Shown: positions 16,332-25,817, counted from the first letter of the stretch. The stretch is 64,000 bases of DNA from SIG307 sp045596385 (GCA_045596385.1 JAZOCC010000023.1:61072-125071), one strand, 5' to 3'. The notes: generated by a model not told the origin, from the letters alone. Translations and numbers: made by a program.

Positions 16332-17597
16332 ATGGGAAGGCGTCGTTTTTGGAGTATCTTTTTTGCGGCGGCGGGGTTGATTGCATTATATTGTGTGTTA
16401 CAACGCCTGTCTGTGGTAGGAGCCGGAATTAAGTGGGTATTCGGTGTACTTTCTCCGATTTTTGTCGGTTTTATTATTGCATTTGTGCTTAATCTTCCGA
16501 TGAGAGGTTTGGAAAAATTATGGGTTTCCTGTGAACTGGGAATCAAGCGCGCAGTAAGAAAGAGAAAGAGTAAGAAGACAGGCACAATCAGTCCGGACGG
16601 ACCGATAAGGGAGAGCATGTCGGAGGATGTGAAAAGCGGCAAGGTGAGCAATGCGCTGCGTAGGCCGGTCTGTTTGCTGGTATCCATTGTAATTATTCTT
16701 GCGATTTTAGTGGCAGTAGTATCATTGGTGCTTCCGGAAATCGGTAAGACCGTAATGCTTCTGGTGGATGGGGTACCGGATTGGCTTGAGAAGGCAAAGG
16801 CATGGTGTATCGAATATGCCGAAGAATATCCGTTTATTTATGAGACCATTACAGAGTTGAATATCGATTGGGAGTCTACGGCGAAGAATTTGCTCGGATT
16901 TATCGGGACAGGAACCCTGGGGGTTGTGGGAAATACCTTTGCGGGGGTTCTCGGTGCGTTCGGTGGTTTGATTGACTTTGTGATTGCGCTTATTTTTGCG
17001 ATTTATGTGTTACTCAGCAAGGAGACCTTGTCCGGTCAGATAAAAAAGGGGATGAGGGCTTTTTTGCCGGAGCGTATCAGGAACGGAATTCTTCATGTGG
17101 CGACAACGGCCCACGGAATCTTTTGTGCATTTGTAACGGGGCAGTGTATTGAGGCTGTGATTTTAGGTAGTCTCTGTGCCATCGGAATGCTGATTTTCGG
17201 ATTTCCGTATGCGGCAATGATCGGAGTTCTGGTTGGTGTGACGGCATTGATTCCTGTGGTGGGTGCGTTTATCGGTGCCGGTGTGGGTGCGTTTTTGATT
17301 TTGATGATTGATCCGTTTAAGGCATTGATGTTTGTGGTTTTTATAGTGATATTACAGCAGATTGAAGGAAATGTAATCTATCCGAAGGTGGTAGGCAACT
17401 CTGTGGGACTCCCGGCAATGTGGGTATTGGCGGCAGTTACCGTTGGTGGCGGCATCGGAGGTATTGTGGGAATGCTGTTTGCGGTTCCGACGGTATCGGT
17501 GATTTATACCTTACTTCGGGAGGCGACAAGAAAACGTTTGGAAAAGAAGCGGGAAGCATCGGAAACGGATGTGTCCGGGAAGGAAGCTGGAAATTGA
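16332..17597 (+). CDS. AI-2E family (PerM/YtvI-type) membrane transporter
   Basis: A 421-residue polytopic membrane protein. Two hydrophobic segments open it (FFAAAGLIALYCVLQRL; GVLSPIFVGFIIAFVLNLP), followed by a charged cytosolic insert of about 45 residues, a periplasmic-type amphipathic region and the conserved C-terminal helices with FPYAAMIGVLVGVTALIPV, QIEGNVIYPKVVG and GGIVGMLFAVP. These are signatures of the AI-2 exporter (AI-2E) superfamily, whose members also include ion antiporters. AAGGAGG precedes the ATG. The signal peptidase start follows its stop after one base. Confidence 0.9.
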   Translation: MGRRRFWSIFFAAAGLIALYCVLQRLSVVGAGIKWVFGVLSPIFVGFIIAFVLNLPMRGLEKLWVSCELGIKRAVRKRKSKKTGTISPDGPIRESMSEDVKSGKVSNALRRPVCLLVSIVIILAILVAVVSLVLPEIGKTVMLLVDGVPDWLEKAKAWCIEYAEEYPFIYETITELNIDWESTAKNLLGFIGTGTLGVVGNTFAGVLGAFGGLIDFVIALIFAIYVLLSKETLSGQIKKGMRAFLPERIRNGILHVATTAHGIFCAFVTGQCIEAVILGSLCAIGMLIFGFPYAAMIGVLVGVTALIPVVGAFIGAGVGAFLILMIDPFKALMFVVFIVILQQIEGNVIYPKVVGNSVGLPAMWVLAAVTVGGGIGGIVGMLFAVPTVSVIYTLLREATRKRLEKKREASETDVSGKEAGN

Positions 17598-17598
17598 T

Positions 17599-18141
17599 AT
17601 GGAAAAAAAGGGTATAGTAAAAGAAATCATCAGTTGGGCCATTATATTGGTGGCAGCGTTTGTAATCGGAAACTGTTTGAATAAATATGTGCTGATGAAA
17701 GCTGTGATTCCGTCCGGTTCCATGGAGAATACGTTGCAGATTGATGACCGGGTTTTCGGGTTACGGCTTGCGTATTTGTTTTCCGAGCCGGAGCGGGGAG
17801 ATGTGGTAATGTTTGACTATCCTGACAATGAGTCGGTATTGTATGTAAAGAGAATCATTGGATTGCCGGGTGAGACCGTAGAGATTACCGATGGAAAGGT
17901 GTATATCTGGAACGATGATAGCGGCGAGGATAAAACAATGCTGGAGGAGCCTTACTTGAAGGAAACACCGATCGGTTCTTTCGGAACATTTCATGTGCCG
18001 GAAGGGTGTTATTTTATGTTGGGAGATAACCGGAACAGTTCCTGGGACTCCAGAAAGTGGGAAAATAAATACGTAGAAAAAGAGCACATACAATGTAAAG
18101 CCTGGTTTCGTTACAAGCCAAGCTTCGGTTGGATAAAATAG
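17599..18141 (+). CDS. lepB: Signal peptidase I
   Basis: Removes signal peptides from secreted proteins at the outer face of the membrane. The 180-residue product has one N-terminal membrane helix (about residues 9-27), the catalytic Ser41 in PSGSM, the general base Lys84 in YVKRIIGLPG, and the box E motif GDNRNSSWDSR. Length fits Gram-positive single-anchor SipS-type enzymes. Start at 17599, immediately after the transporter stop; the longer frame would add ten polar residues before the anchor. Confidence 0.94.
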   Translation: MEKKGIVKEIISWAIILVAAFVIGNCLNKYVLMKAVIPSGSMENTLQIDDRVFGLRLAYLFSEPERGDVVMFDYPDNESVLYVKRIIGLPGETVEITDGKVYIWNDDSGEDKTMLEEPYLKETPIGSFGTFHVPEGCYFMLGDNRNSSWDSRKWENKYVEKEHIQCKAWFRYKPSFGWIK

Positions 18142-18146
18142 GCAGA

Positions 18147-18413
18147 TTAATGGCGCGGGTGCTGGCTGATAATAGCGTGTGCCTGCGTGATTTCTTTCAT
18201 AATGGAAGCTTTGAATTGGCTGTCGAACTCACAAAGGCGGGACATAAGCTCACCCTGCGTGGTAGCTACATACTTCGGCTTAACGCGGTTTAAGGTATAG
18301 GATGCGATGTCAAGGCGGCAACGCTCGCATTTACAGCCGTCCAAAAAAGGAATCATTTCGTCTAACGTAATGATAACGTATTCTTCCATAATGTTACGTA
18401 AAATTAACTGCAT
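18147..18413 (-). CDS. comFB: ComFB family protein
   Basis: An 88-residue small protein matching late competence protein ComFB: NIMEEYVIITLDEMI, the cysteine motif CKCERCRLDIASYTLN, VKPKYVATTQGEL and the terminal SQHPRH. The Cys cluster probably binds a metal. In B. subtilis comFB is in an operon with comFA and comFC; here it is alone, convergent with lepB. Role outside competence is unclear; some family members bind cyclic dinucleotides. Confidence 0.88.
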   Translation of the reverse strand: MQLILRNIMEEYVIITLDEMIPFLDGCKCERCRLDIASYTLNRVKPKYVATTQGELMSRLCEFDSQFKASIMKEITQAHAIISQHPRH

Positions 18414-18489
18414 AGGAAATCCTCCGTTCCTTTGTATAGTTTCATGGTATCACTTTTTTCGCGGATTGTAAAGGAAAACATAAAAGGAA

Positions 18490-19554
18490 ATGAAGCAAAT
18501 GCTGGATTTAAAGAGGATAGCGGAAAAATTAATTGAAGAACGCACACTGTCAAAAAATGAATGGCAGGTTTTGTTGAGGAACAGGGAGAAGGAGACGACA
18601 GAGCTTCTTCGGGATGCGGCAAGAAAAACGACGGACAGGATTTTCGGCCGGCAGGTATATGTGAGAGGCCTGATAGAATTTACGAATGTCTGTAAAAAGG
18701 ATTGTTATTATTGCGGAATCCGAAAGAGTAATGCCTGTGTGGAACGGTATCGTCTGACGGAGGAGGAGATTCTTTCCTGTTGTAAGGAGGGCTATGAGGC
18801 AGGGCTTCGGACCTTTGTGTTGCAGGGAGGCGAGGACGGTTCTTTTACGGAGGAGCGGCTTTGTGCACTGGTAAAGGAGATACATACACAGTATCCGGAG
18901 TGTGCGATTACGTTATCGGTGGGAGAATGGGAAAAGGAGAGTTACCGGAAGTTTTTCGAGGCGGGAGCAGAGCGCTTTTTACTTCGTCAGGAGACGGCGA
19001 ATGAGGAGCATTACGGGAAGCTGCATCCGTCCAATCAGCCCTTTGAAATTCGTATGAAGTGCCTTTGGGATTTGAAAGACATCGGTTATCAGACCGGTTG
19101 TGGATTTTTGGTGGGGTCGCCTTATCAGACCATAGATTGTATCATAGAGGATTTATTGTTTTTGAAACGGTTCCGCCCGCAGATGGTGGGCATCGGACCG
19201 TTTTTACCCGCAAAGAACACGCCTTTTGAAGCGGAGAAGGCAGGTAGCAGTGAGTTAACCTTATTTCTTCTTTCTGTTATCCGTCTTAGCTTACCTGAGG
19301 TGTTACTGCCGGCTACAACGGCCCTGGGTACGGCCCGGAGTGACGGACGTTTGCAAGGACTCTTACACGGCGCCAATGTCATTATGCCGAATCTTTCCCC
19401 GGCAGGGGTGAGAAAGAAGTACGCTCTTTACGACAATAAGATTCATAGCGGAAATGAAGCGGCAGAGCATTTGGAAGCCTTACGCAGGGAGCTTGCAAAG
19501 GAGAATTTTACAGTGGCAATTTCCCGTGGTGACGCACCCGGGTTTGCAAAATAA
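18490..19554 (+). CDS. hydE: [FeFe]-hydrogenase maturase HydE, radical SAM
   Basis: Radical SAM enzyme acting in assembly of the dithiomethylamine-bridged diiron subcluster of [FeFe] hydrogenase. The 354-residue product has CxxxCxxC at Cys68, Cys72, Cys75 (CKKDCYYCGIR), the LQGGEDG motif, RQETANEEHYGKLHP, and the DGRLQG / NLSPAGVR ending typical of HydE. An alternative ATG three codons downstream (18499) has an AAAGGAA site at similar distance. First of a hydE-hydG-hydF run. Confidence 0.95.
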   Translation: MKQMLDLKRIAEKLIEERTLSKNEWQVLLRNREKETTELLRDAARKTTDRIFGRQVYVRGLIEFTNVCKKDCYYCGIRKSNACVERYRLTEEEILSCCKEGYEAGLRTFVLQGGEDGSFTEERLCALVKEIHTQYPECAITLSVGEWEKESYRKFFEAGAERFLLRQETANEEHYGKLHPSNQPFEIRMKCLWDLKDIGYQTGCGFLVGSPYQTIDCIIEDLLFLKRFRPQMVGIGPFLPAKNTPFEAEKAGSSELTLFLLSVIRLSLPEVLLPATTALGTARSDGRLQGLLHGANVIMPNLSPAGVRKKYALYDNKIHSGNEAAEHLEALRRELAKENFTVAISRGDAPGFAK

Positions 19555-19608
19555 ATTATTTTACTAACGGGAAAGAGTTTTCTGACCCGAAAGAAAGGAA
19601 AAAAGAAT

Positions 19609-21027
19609 ATGTACAACAAAGCATCACTTCGCGCGGAAGAGTTTATTTCCCATGAGGAAATCACCGCAACCCTTGCCTATGCCGAGGAGAACAAGGAGAA
19701 TTTCGCCCTGATTGACGAAATCCTTGCGAAAGCAGAGCAGTGTAAGGGACTTGACCACAGGGAGGCCTCGGTGCTTCTTGCCTGTGAGGAACCGACCAGA
19801 GTAGCCAGAATGTATACCATGGCGGAGGAACTGAAGAAGAAGTTCTACGGCAACCGTATTGTTATGTTTGCCCCGCTGTATCTTTCCAACTACTGCATCA
19901 ACGGCTGTGTGTATTGTCCGTATCACATGAAGAATAAGCACATTGCCAGAAAGAAGCTGACCCAGGAGGAGATTGTACGGGAAGTAACCGCATTGCAGGA
20001 TATGGGACACAAGCGTCTTGCCCTGGAGGCCGGCGAGGACCCGGTAAATAACCCGATTGAGTACATTTTGGAGTGTATTGATACCATTTACAGTATCAAG
20101 CACAAAAATGGCGCAATTCGCCGCGTAAACGTGAATATTGCGGCCACCACGGTAGAGAATTATCGGAAGTTAAAGGACGCCGGTATCGGCACCTACATTT
20201 TGTTCCAGGAGACTTATCATAAGGAGAGCTACGAGAAGCTTCATCCGACGGGACCGAAGCATGATTATGCATACCATACCGAGGCCATGGATCGTGCCAT
20301 GGAGGGCGGTATCGATGATGTAGGTTTGGGTGTTTTGTTCGGTCTTGAGCTTTATAAGTACGAGTTTGCGGGCCTTTTGATGCATGCGGAGCATTTGGAA
20401 GCAGTACATGGTGTGGGACCGCATACCATCAGCGTGCCGCGTATTAAGCGTGCGGATGATATTGATCCGACGGTATTTGATAACGGCATCAGCGACGAGA
20501 TTTTTGCGAAACTTTGTGCGCTGATTCGTATTTCCGTACCGTACACAGGTATGATTATTTCCACCAGAGAGAGTAAGGAAGTCCGTGAAAAAGTCATTCG
20601 TCTCGGCGTTTCCCAGATCAGCGGAGCATCTAAGACCAGCGTCGGCGGATATTCCGAGCCGGAGCCGGAAGAGGAGAATTCCGAGCAGTTTGATGTCAGT
20701 GATAAGCGTACCTTGGATGAAGTGGTGCGTTGGCTGATGGAGTTTGGTTATATTCCGTCCTTCTGTACCGCATGTTACCGTGAAGGCAGAACCGGTGACC
20801 GATTTATGAGCCTTTGTAAGAGCGGACAGATTCAGAACTGCTGTCATCCGAATGCCCTGATGACCTTAAAGGAGTATCTGATGGACTATGCGTCCGAGGA
20901 GACAAAGAAAATCGGCGAAGCATTGATTCAGGCAGAGCTTAATAATATTCCGAAGGAAAAGGTAAGAGAGGTCTGCGAGGACCATTTAAAGAAGATAGAA
21001 GAAGGAATCAGGGATTTCCGGTTCTAA
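19609..21027 (+). CDS. hydG: [FeFe]-hydrogenase maturase HydG, tyrosine lyase
   Basis: Cleaves tyrosine to p-cresol and supplies CO and CN- bound to iron for the H-cluster. The 472-residue product has the SAM-cluster motif CINGCVYC (Cys96, 100, 103) and the C-terminal second-cluster motif starting CTACYREG with a third Cys in MSLCKSG. It also shows FQETYHKESYEKLHP and VGLGVLFGLE, as in characterised HydG. The gene starts 54 bases after hydE; AAAGGAAA precedes the ATG. Confidence 0.97.
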   Translation: MYNKASLRAEEFISHEEITATLAYAEENKENFALIDEILAKAEQCKGLDHREASVLLACEEPTRVARMYTMAEELKKKFYGNRIVMFAPLYLSNYCINGCVYCPYHMKNKHIARKKLTQEEIVREVTALQDMGHKRLALEAGEDPVNNPIEYILECIDTIYSIKHKNGAIRRVNVNIAATTVENYRKLKDAGIGTYILFQETYHKESYEKLHPTGPKHDYAYHTEAMDRAMEGGIDDVGLGVLFGLELYKYEFAGLLMHAEHLEAVHGVGPHTISVPRIKRADDIDPTVFDNGISDEIFAKLCALIRISVPYTGMIISTRESKEVREKVIRLGVSQISGASKTSVGGYSEPEPEEENSEQFDVSDKRTLDEVVRWLMEFGYIPSFCTACYREGRTGDRFMSLCKSGQIQNCCHPNALMTLKEYLMDYASEETKKIGEALIQAELNNIPKEKVREVCEDHLKKIEEGIRDFRF

Positions 21028-21133
21028 GATATAAGGCTGAGAAGCGGAATGTTTCTCGGAAGATTTGATAGAAGCTGTGGCATCGGATTCTTTAAAGCGG
21101 AGGAAGCCGATGCCTTCTTACGGAGGGACTGAT

Positions 21134-22405
21134 ATGAGTTTACAGAATACACCTGCTTCCGAGCGGGTACATATTGCATTCTTCGGCAGACGGAACGCCG
21201 GAAAATCCAGCCTCATCAATGCAGTGACGGGACAGGAGCTTTCTGTGGTATCCGATGTGGCCGGAACGACTACGGATCCGGTGTACAAGACTATGGAGCT
21301 GCTTCCCATCGGACCGGTGGTCATTATCGATACCCCGGGTTATGACGATGAAGGAAATTTAGGAGAGCTTCGTGTAAAGAAAACCCGTCAGGTATTAAAT
21401 CGTACAGACTGCGGTATCTTAGTGGTAGATGCTACGGTTGGGATGGGAGAATGTGAAAAGACGCTGGTAGAGCTGTTTAAGGAACGGAAGCTGCCGTATC
21501 TGGTAGTTTGGAATAAGGCAGATGCGGAGCCGAAGAATGACTTTATCGGTGATTTTGAGGATATTACGGGGCACGCCGGGATGCAGTCAGGGCAGAATGA
21601 GACCGTCTATAATATCGGTCCGACGCCGTTTTTGGTCAGTGCTAAAACAGGTACCGGTATTTATGAACTGAAAGAGCGTATCGGTGCGTTGCTTCAAAGA
21701 TCGGAAGAGGAGCGCAGACTTATCGGAGATAAGATTGCTCCGGGAGATGTTGCGGTTCTGGTGGTACCGATTGACGAAGCAGCGCCGAAGGGCAGACTGA
21801 TTTTGCCACAGCAACAGACCATCCGGGATATTCTGGATGCAGAAGGTATGCCTATTGTGGTAAAGGATACGGGTCTTTCCGGGGCGTTTTCTGCAATAGC
21901 AAAAGCTCCGGCGATGGTGATTACCGACAGCCAGGTGTTTGGAAAAGTGGCAAAGCAGGTGCCGGCAGAGGTGCCGCTTACTTCATTTTCCATATTGATG
22001 GCGCGGTATAAAGGATTTTTGTCTACAGCTGTAGAAGGAGTCAGAATACTGGAAACATTGCAGGACGGAGATAAAGTCCTGATTTCCGAGGGGTGTACTC
22101 ACCACAGACAATGCGGAGATATCGGAACGGTAAAACTCCCGGCCATGATACGAAAGTTTACCGGAAAGGAACCGGAATTTGTGTTTACCTCCGGCAAGGA
22201 CTTTCCGGAAGATTTGACCGGAATACGTCTGGTGATTCATTGCGGAGGCTGTATGTTAACGGAGCGGGAGCTTTCCTACCGGAAAAAGACTGCGGAGGAT
22301 GAGGGGGTACCGTTTACCAATTACGGAATTGCTTTGGCGCATATGAACGGAATTCTGGAACGAAGTGTAGCAATGTTTCCGGAAGTGGCAGAGCTGTTAC
22401 GATAG
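21134..22405 (+). CDS. hydF: [FeFe]-hydrogenase maturation GTPase HydF
   Basis: Scaffold GTPase that carries the diiron subcluster and passes it to apo-hydrogenase. The 423-residue product has a P-loop GRRNAGKSS (about 18-26), DTPGYDDEG, the G4-like WNKAD, a dimerisation middle domain, and the cluster-ligand motif with CTHHRQCGDIG and the distal HCGGC. I chose ATG at 21134 with GGAGGG upstream; the longer frame adds 23 unrelated residues. Completes hydE-hydG-hydF; no hydrogenase structural gene is in the window. Confidence 0.96.
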   Translation: MSLQNTPASERVHIAFFGRRNAGKSSLINAVTGQELSVVSDVAGTTTDPVYKTMELLPIGPVVIIDTPGYDDEGNLGELRVKKTRQVLNRTDCGILVVDATVGMGECEKTLVELFKERKLPYLVVWNKADAEPKNDFIGDFEDITGHAGMQSGQNETVYNIGPTPFLVSAKTGTGIYELKERIGALLQRSEEERRLIGDKIAPGDVAVLVVPIDEAAPKGRLILPQQQTIRDILDAEGMPIVVKDTGLSGAFSAIAKAPAMVITDSQVFGKVAKQVPAEVPLTSFSILMARYKGFLSTAVEGVRILETLQDGDKVLISEGCTHHRQCGDIGTVKLPAMIRKFTGKEPEFVFTSGKDFPEDLTGIRLVIHCGGCMLTERELSYRKKTAEDEGVPFTNYGIALAHMNGILERSVAMFPEVAELLR

Positions 22406-22463
22406 CACCGATTTCAGACAGGAAGAAGTTGCAGAAAAAGTATAGATTGTCACGAATGTTCTA

Positions 22464-22493
22464 TTGATGGAATAATTTAAAAAGCGTTATATT
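22464..22493 (+). promoter_or_regulatory. Candidate promoter of the 2-hydroxyacid dehydrogenase
   Basis: TTGATG (22464-22469), an 18-base spacer and TATATT (22488-22493), 44 bases upstream of the start codon. Confidence 0.45.
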
Positions 22494-22537
22494 ATCAGTC
22501 AAGTGAGAAAATGGTAGAAACGGAAGGATAGAATTGT

Positions 22538-23497
22538 ATGAATATCGTAGTGTTGGAACGAAACAGTGTGGGACCGGATATTTCGGTGGATTGTTTTCAT
22601 GAACTGGGAAATGTGACTTGTTACAGAAATACGGTAACCATAGAAGAGGTGAAAGAGCGTGTAAAGGAAGCGGATATCATTGTGGCAAATAAGTCTCCCA
22701 TGTGTGAGGAGAGTCTGAAGGACGCCCCGAACGTGAAGATGATTTGCGAGTTTGCCACAGGGTATGATAACTGTGACCTGGTTTACTGTAAGTCCAGAGG
22801 TATCCGTGTGACCAACGTGGTGGATTATTGTTCCGCTATGGTGGCGCAACACACCTTTGCGCTGGCGCTGACACTGTCCCAGAAGCTTCCGCACTACGAT
22901 AACTACGTAAAGTCCGGTGCATACAGTGCCCAGGACCGGTTCTCTAACTTTGACATCCCGTTTTATGAATTGGAAGGAAAGACCTGGGGCATCGTTGGCA
23001 TGGGCAATATCGGAAAGCGAGTGGCACGGATTGCTACGGCCTTCGGATGCAAGGTTATTTTTTATTCCGTCACAGGAAAGAGTACCGTGACCGAGTATTT
23101 GCAAGTGGATAAGGATACCTTGCTTGCCGAGAGCGATTTCCTTTCCCTGCACTGTCCGCTCAGTGATTTGTCCCGGAATTTTATTGACAAAGATGCGTTG
23201 GCTAAGATGAAGCCGACGGCCTATCTGGTGAACGTAGCCCGCGGTCCTGTAGTAAACAATGCGGACCTGTACGAGGCACTTGAGACAGGAGAAATCGCAG
23301 GCGCCGGTTTGGATGTACTGGAAAAGGAGCCGTTGCAGCTGACCAATCCTCTCAGTAAAATAAAAGACAGCAACAAGCTCATTATTACGCCACACCTTGC
23401 CTGGGGCAGTGTAGAAGCCCGTATGCGCTGTGTAGAGGGTGTTTATGAGAACATTAAGGCATTCCAGCGGGGCGAAGAGCGGAATGTGGTAATTTGA
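22538..23497 (+). CDS. D-2-hydroxyacid dehydrogenase
   Basis: A 319-residue NAD(P)-dependent D-2-hydroxyacid dehydrogenase. The Rossmann motif is GIVGMGNIGKRVA; the catalytic residues appear as Arg in VNVARGPVV, Glu in DVLEKEP and His in ITPHLAWGS. The N-terminal part (ATGYDNCDL, VDYCSAMVAQHTFAL) fits glycerate/hydroxypyruvate reductase-like members. A gene of its own with a candidate promoter; convergent with a TPR gene 22 bases away. Substrate not determinable. Confidence 0.9.
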   Translation: MNIVVLERNSVGPDISVDCFHELGNVTCYRNTVTIEEVKERVKEADIIVANKSPMCEESLKDAPNVKMICEFATGYDNCDLVYCKSRGIRVTNVVDYCSAMVAQHTFALALTLSQKLPHYDNYVKSGAYSAQDRFSNFDIPFYELEGKTWGIVGMGNIGKRVARIATAFGCKVIFYSVTGKSTVTEYLQVDKDTLLAESDFLSLHCPLSDLSRNFIDKDALAKMKPTAYLVNVARGPVVNNADLYEALETGEIAGAGLDVLEKEPLQLTNPLSKIKDSNKLIITPHLAWGSVEARMRCVEGVYENIKAFQRGEERNVVI

Positions 23498-23519
23498 TGG
23501 TGATAATGGCCGATAAGTT

Positions 23520-24374
23520 TTATAGTGATTTTAGATATTTACGATGAAGTTTTGCACGGGCGTTGGTAAGATGCAGTCGTGCGTCCATTGCTTCTTCATA
23601 TCGGATTGTTCGGGTATATAAATCTTTATATGCTTTGTATTGTTCGTCCCTATGTAAGTTTTTATAGCTGATAGCCATAATCAGATACAGCATAGCAGCC
23701 TGGCATCCGAGTTCCTCCGCAAAGTTTCCGTTTGTAATGACGGCGGAATAAACCTTACATTTGAACATAAGAAAGGCTGCTGCTGCAAAAATCCATTGAT
23801 TTTCGGAGTCATAACAATCTCCTGTTTCTAGTGCCTCCTTTGCTTTTTGCAAATCATTTATTTCGATATAGTTAAAGGCAAGGAGCGCCCAGGCGGTGGA
23901 CTCCAAGGGATTTTCGTTTACCATAGACAGCAGATAGGGGATTGCTTTATCGGGGGTTCGGGCGGCGGTGTAGCACATGCCTTCGATAAGGGCAAGAGCC
24001 GTCCGGTCTGCGCTGCAATCGCATAAGAGACGTAGCTGTTCAAGCTTTTTGAGAGCTTTCTTATAATTCTGTAAATCATAGTGTTCCAATACATGAAATA
24101 CTTTCAGTCGCAGCTTTTTGTTTTTTGCAAAATTCTTATTTACCAGCCAACCGTATTTATGGCAGATATAGGTGGAGTCTATGCTCTTTTCCGGATGAAA
24201 TACGACAGAAAAGTTAAAAATGATAGTTAAGGGAACTGTGATACAAAGTGCGGAGATGCAGCGCACCATAATTTCACGATCCGGTTCTTTTGCAAGAAAT
24301 TTTTCATAGCAGAACCAACCGAGACAAAAAAGAATAAGAAACGACATAGTATAAATGAAATATTTTTTACGCAA
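23520..24374 (-). CDS. Membrane-anchored TPR-like protein
   Basis: A 284-residue protein with two N-terminal hydrophobic segments (about residues 7-24 and 40-58), then repeated helix pairs of TPR type from about residue 90: NYKKALKKLEQLRLL, DKAIPYLLSMVNENPLESTAWALLAFNYIEINDLQKAKEALE. TPR proteins scaffold protein contacts; no partner is evident. It is the last of three leftward genes with gaps of about 30 bases, probably one transcript. Confidence 0.7.
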   Translation of the reverse strand: MRKKYFIYTMSFLILFCLGWFCYEKFLAKEPDREIMVRCISALCITVPLTIIFNFSVVFHPEKSIDSTYICHKYGWLVNKNFAKNKKLRLKVFHVLEHYDLQNYKKALKKLEQLRLLCDCSADRTALALIEGMCYTAARTPDKAIPYLLSMVNENPLESTAWALLAFNYIEINDLQKAKEALETGDCYDSENQWIFAAAAFLMFKCKVYSAVITNGNFAEELGCQAAMLYLIMAISYKNLHRDEQYKAYKDLYTRTIRYEEAMDARLHLTNARAKLHRKYLKSL

Positions 24375-24404
24375 GATGACTTTCCTCCGATAGTATAAAC
24401 AAGG

Positions 24405-24884
24405 TTAATGAGTGAAAAGGGACATCCAAGCCTCAGTCAGCCGTTCCACCGACCATGCCGCATTGGCAGGAGAGGTGGAGGGAAGGCAAACCGCCGGACG
24501 ACCGATGGTGTCTTTGATATATTTATTATAAAACTTTTCTGCAGTCTTTCCGTTGACAAAAATCGTCCGGATATCAGCGACCTCCAGAATTTCAGTTAAA
24601 TCATTCGGTACAACATTCTTGATAGAACTGTCGGAGCTTCCGGTAATATCGCAGGAGGCAATCACATCCCATACCGCAATGCCGTGAGAGAGAAGAAACG
24701 CTTTCTTTTCTTCTATGGTGCGAGGTTCCGGCGCGCCGAACACAGTTGAAGTTACCTTCCAAAAGCGATTTTGCGGATGTCCATAGAAAAATTGCGCTTC
24801 CCTGGACTTTACGGAAGGGAAACTTCCGAGAACAAGAACCTTTGAATTCCGGTCAAACACCGGCGGAATCGGATGCGAAATCAT
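24405..24884 (-). CDS. DNA-deoxyinosine glycosylase, UDG superfamily
   Basis: A 159-residue base-excision repair enzyme of the uracil-DNA glycosylase fold. The opening VLVLGSFPSVKSRE followed by FFYGHPQNRFWKV is the signature of the hypoxanthine-DNA glycosylase group (UDG family 6), with the active-site region GSFPS and the C-terminal LPSTSPANAA motif that inserts into DNA. Start at 24884 has AAAGGAGG seven bases upstream; the longer frame adds nine residues. Probably removes deaminated adenine. Confidence 0.9.
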   Translation of the reverse strand: MISHPIPPVFDRNSKVLVLGSFPSVKSREAQFFYGHPQNRFWKVTSTVFGAPEPRTIEEKKAFLLSHGIAVWDVIASCDITGSSDSSIKNVVPNDLTEILEVADIRTIFVNGKTAEKFYNKYIKDTIGRPAVCLPSTSPANAAWSVERLTEAWMSLFTH

Positions 24885-24916
24885 GGATAACCTCCTTTCT
24901 GTGGGTAACAAAAAAG

Positions 24917-25447
24917 CTAAAATTGTATGCCGAGCAAATTACTTACCTTTACTTTAATTCGAATGGAATCCTTGGTAAAGAGAATGGTGTATTTTCCTCG
25001 TTTCGCTGTGTGATGATTCGCATTGGTGTCGGTAATCTTGAATCCCTGTTTTTTTATGAGTTCTTCAAATTCTTTATGGGACGAATTCAAAGAAATACCG
25101 TAAAACGCAACAGCAGGATCGGTAATATAAATACCGGTGACATGCCGTTTACCGCTGGAGTAATCGGGAAACGATGTGACTGTATAAATCACACAACGCT
25201 CCGGATCGATTGTCATACCATCTTCGTCAAATGCCGGAACATAGCCCGTACCGTAATACTCCCTTCCGCCAAACAAACCGAACTTTTCCTGAAAGTCGGA
25301 AAAATCAGCCTCATCCACATTATCCCCAATCCAAAACTCAAGATTGGTAACAGGACGGTTCGGTTTGCGATTTACATATACGATAATACAAGAAATAACG
25401 AAAACAAAAGCAACAACAAACACGAAGACTTTCTTTGACTTTTTCAA
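24917..25447 (-). CDS. Unknown membrane-anchored protein
   Basis: Unrecognised 176-residue protein. I chose TTG at 25447 because AAAGGAGGGGG lies directly upstream and the protein then starts with a normal anchor: LKKSKK followed by a hydrophobic stretch of about 19 residues (VFVFVVAFVFVISCIIVYV). The rest is polar, with NLEFWIGDNVDEADFSDF and a C-terminal IKVKVSNLLG. The in-frame sequence upstream runs into the tandem repeats and is not coding. No lipobox. First gene of a leftward trio with the deoxyinosine glycosylase. Confidence 0.65.
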   Translation of the reverse strand: MKKSKKVFVFVVAFVFVISCIIVYVNRKPNRPVTNLEFWIGDNVDEADFSDFQEKFGLFGGREYYGTGYVPAFDEDGMTIDPERCVIYTVTSFPDYSSGKRHVTGIYITDPAVAFYGISLNSSHKEFEELIKKQGFKITDTNANHHTAKRGKYTILFTKDSIRIKVKVSNLLGIQF

Positions 25448-25501
25448 AAAACCCCCTCCTTTGTACTTCAAAAAACATATAAAACATTTTACCATAATTT
25501 T

Positions 25502-25723
25502 GGGTGAAAGTAACCCATTTGCACGAAAATAAAAATACCCTAACGAATACGGATGGTGGGGCGTAAAACGTCCAGTGGACGTTTGTCCTGCGCCGACCGA
25601 AGCGAAAATCTTGAACATGGGTGAAAGTAACCCATTTGAACGAAAATAAAAATACCCTAACGAATGCGGATGGTGGGGCGCAAAACGTCCAGTGGACGTT
25701 TGTTCTGCGCCGACCGAAGCGAA
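25502..25723. repeat. Two tandem direct repeats with a tRNA-end match
   Basis: A 105-base unit at 25502-25606 recurs at 25619-25723 with four mismatches (period 117). Each unit contains a hairpin AACGTCC/GGACGTT and, at 25545-25560 and 25662-25677, the 16-mer that forms the 3' end of the neighbouring tRNA-Leu plus three flanking bases; the second copy is exact, the first has one change. No gene is supported here; the long minus-strand open frame simply translates the repeats. Confidence 0.85.
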
Positions 25724-25774
25724 GCGTAGACCTTGGACCGTAGGGACAAGGCAAGCCTTCGCTTCGGGAAAAGA

Positions 25775-25804
25775 AAACTCCTCTGACCAAAGTCAGAGGA
25801 GTTT
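25775..25804 (-). terminator. Terminator after tRNA-Leu
   Basis: Thirteen-base perfect stem AAACTCCTCTGAC (25775-25787) / GTCAGAGGAGTTT (25792-25804) with a four-base loop, T-rich on the minus-strand downstream side. Confidence 0.85.
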
Positions 25805-25817
25805 CTTTTCTTATGAA

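Noticed and set aside
22499..23395. A 298-residue open frame antisense to the 2-hydroxyacid dehydrogenase
   Set aside because: The sense strand encodes a clear dehydrogenase with catalytic residues; the antisense frame is a by-product of codon bias.
25502..25723. CRISPR array at the direct repeats
   Set aside because: Only two long units, no short repeat/spacer alternation and no cas genes.
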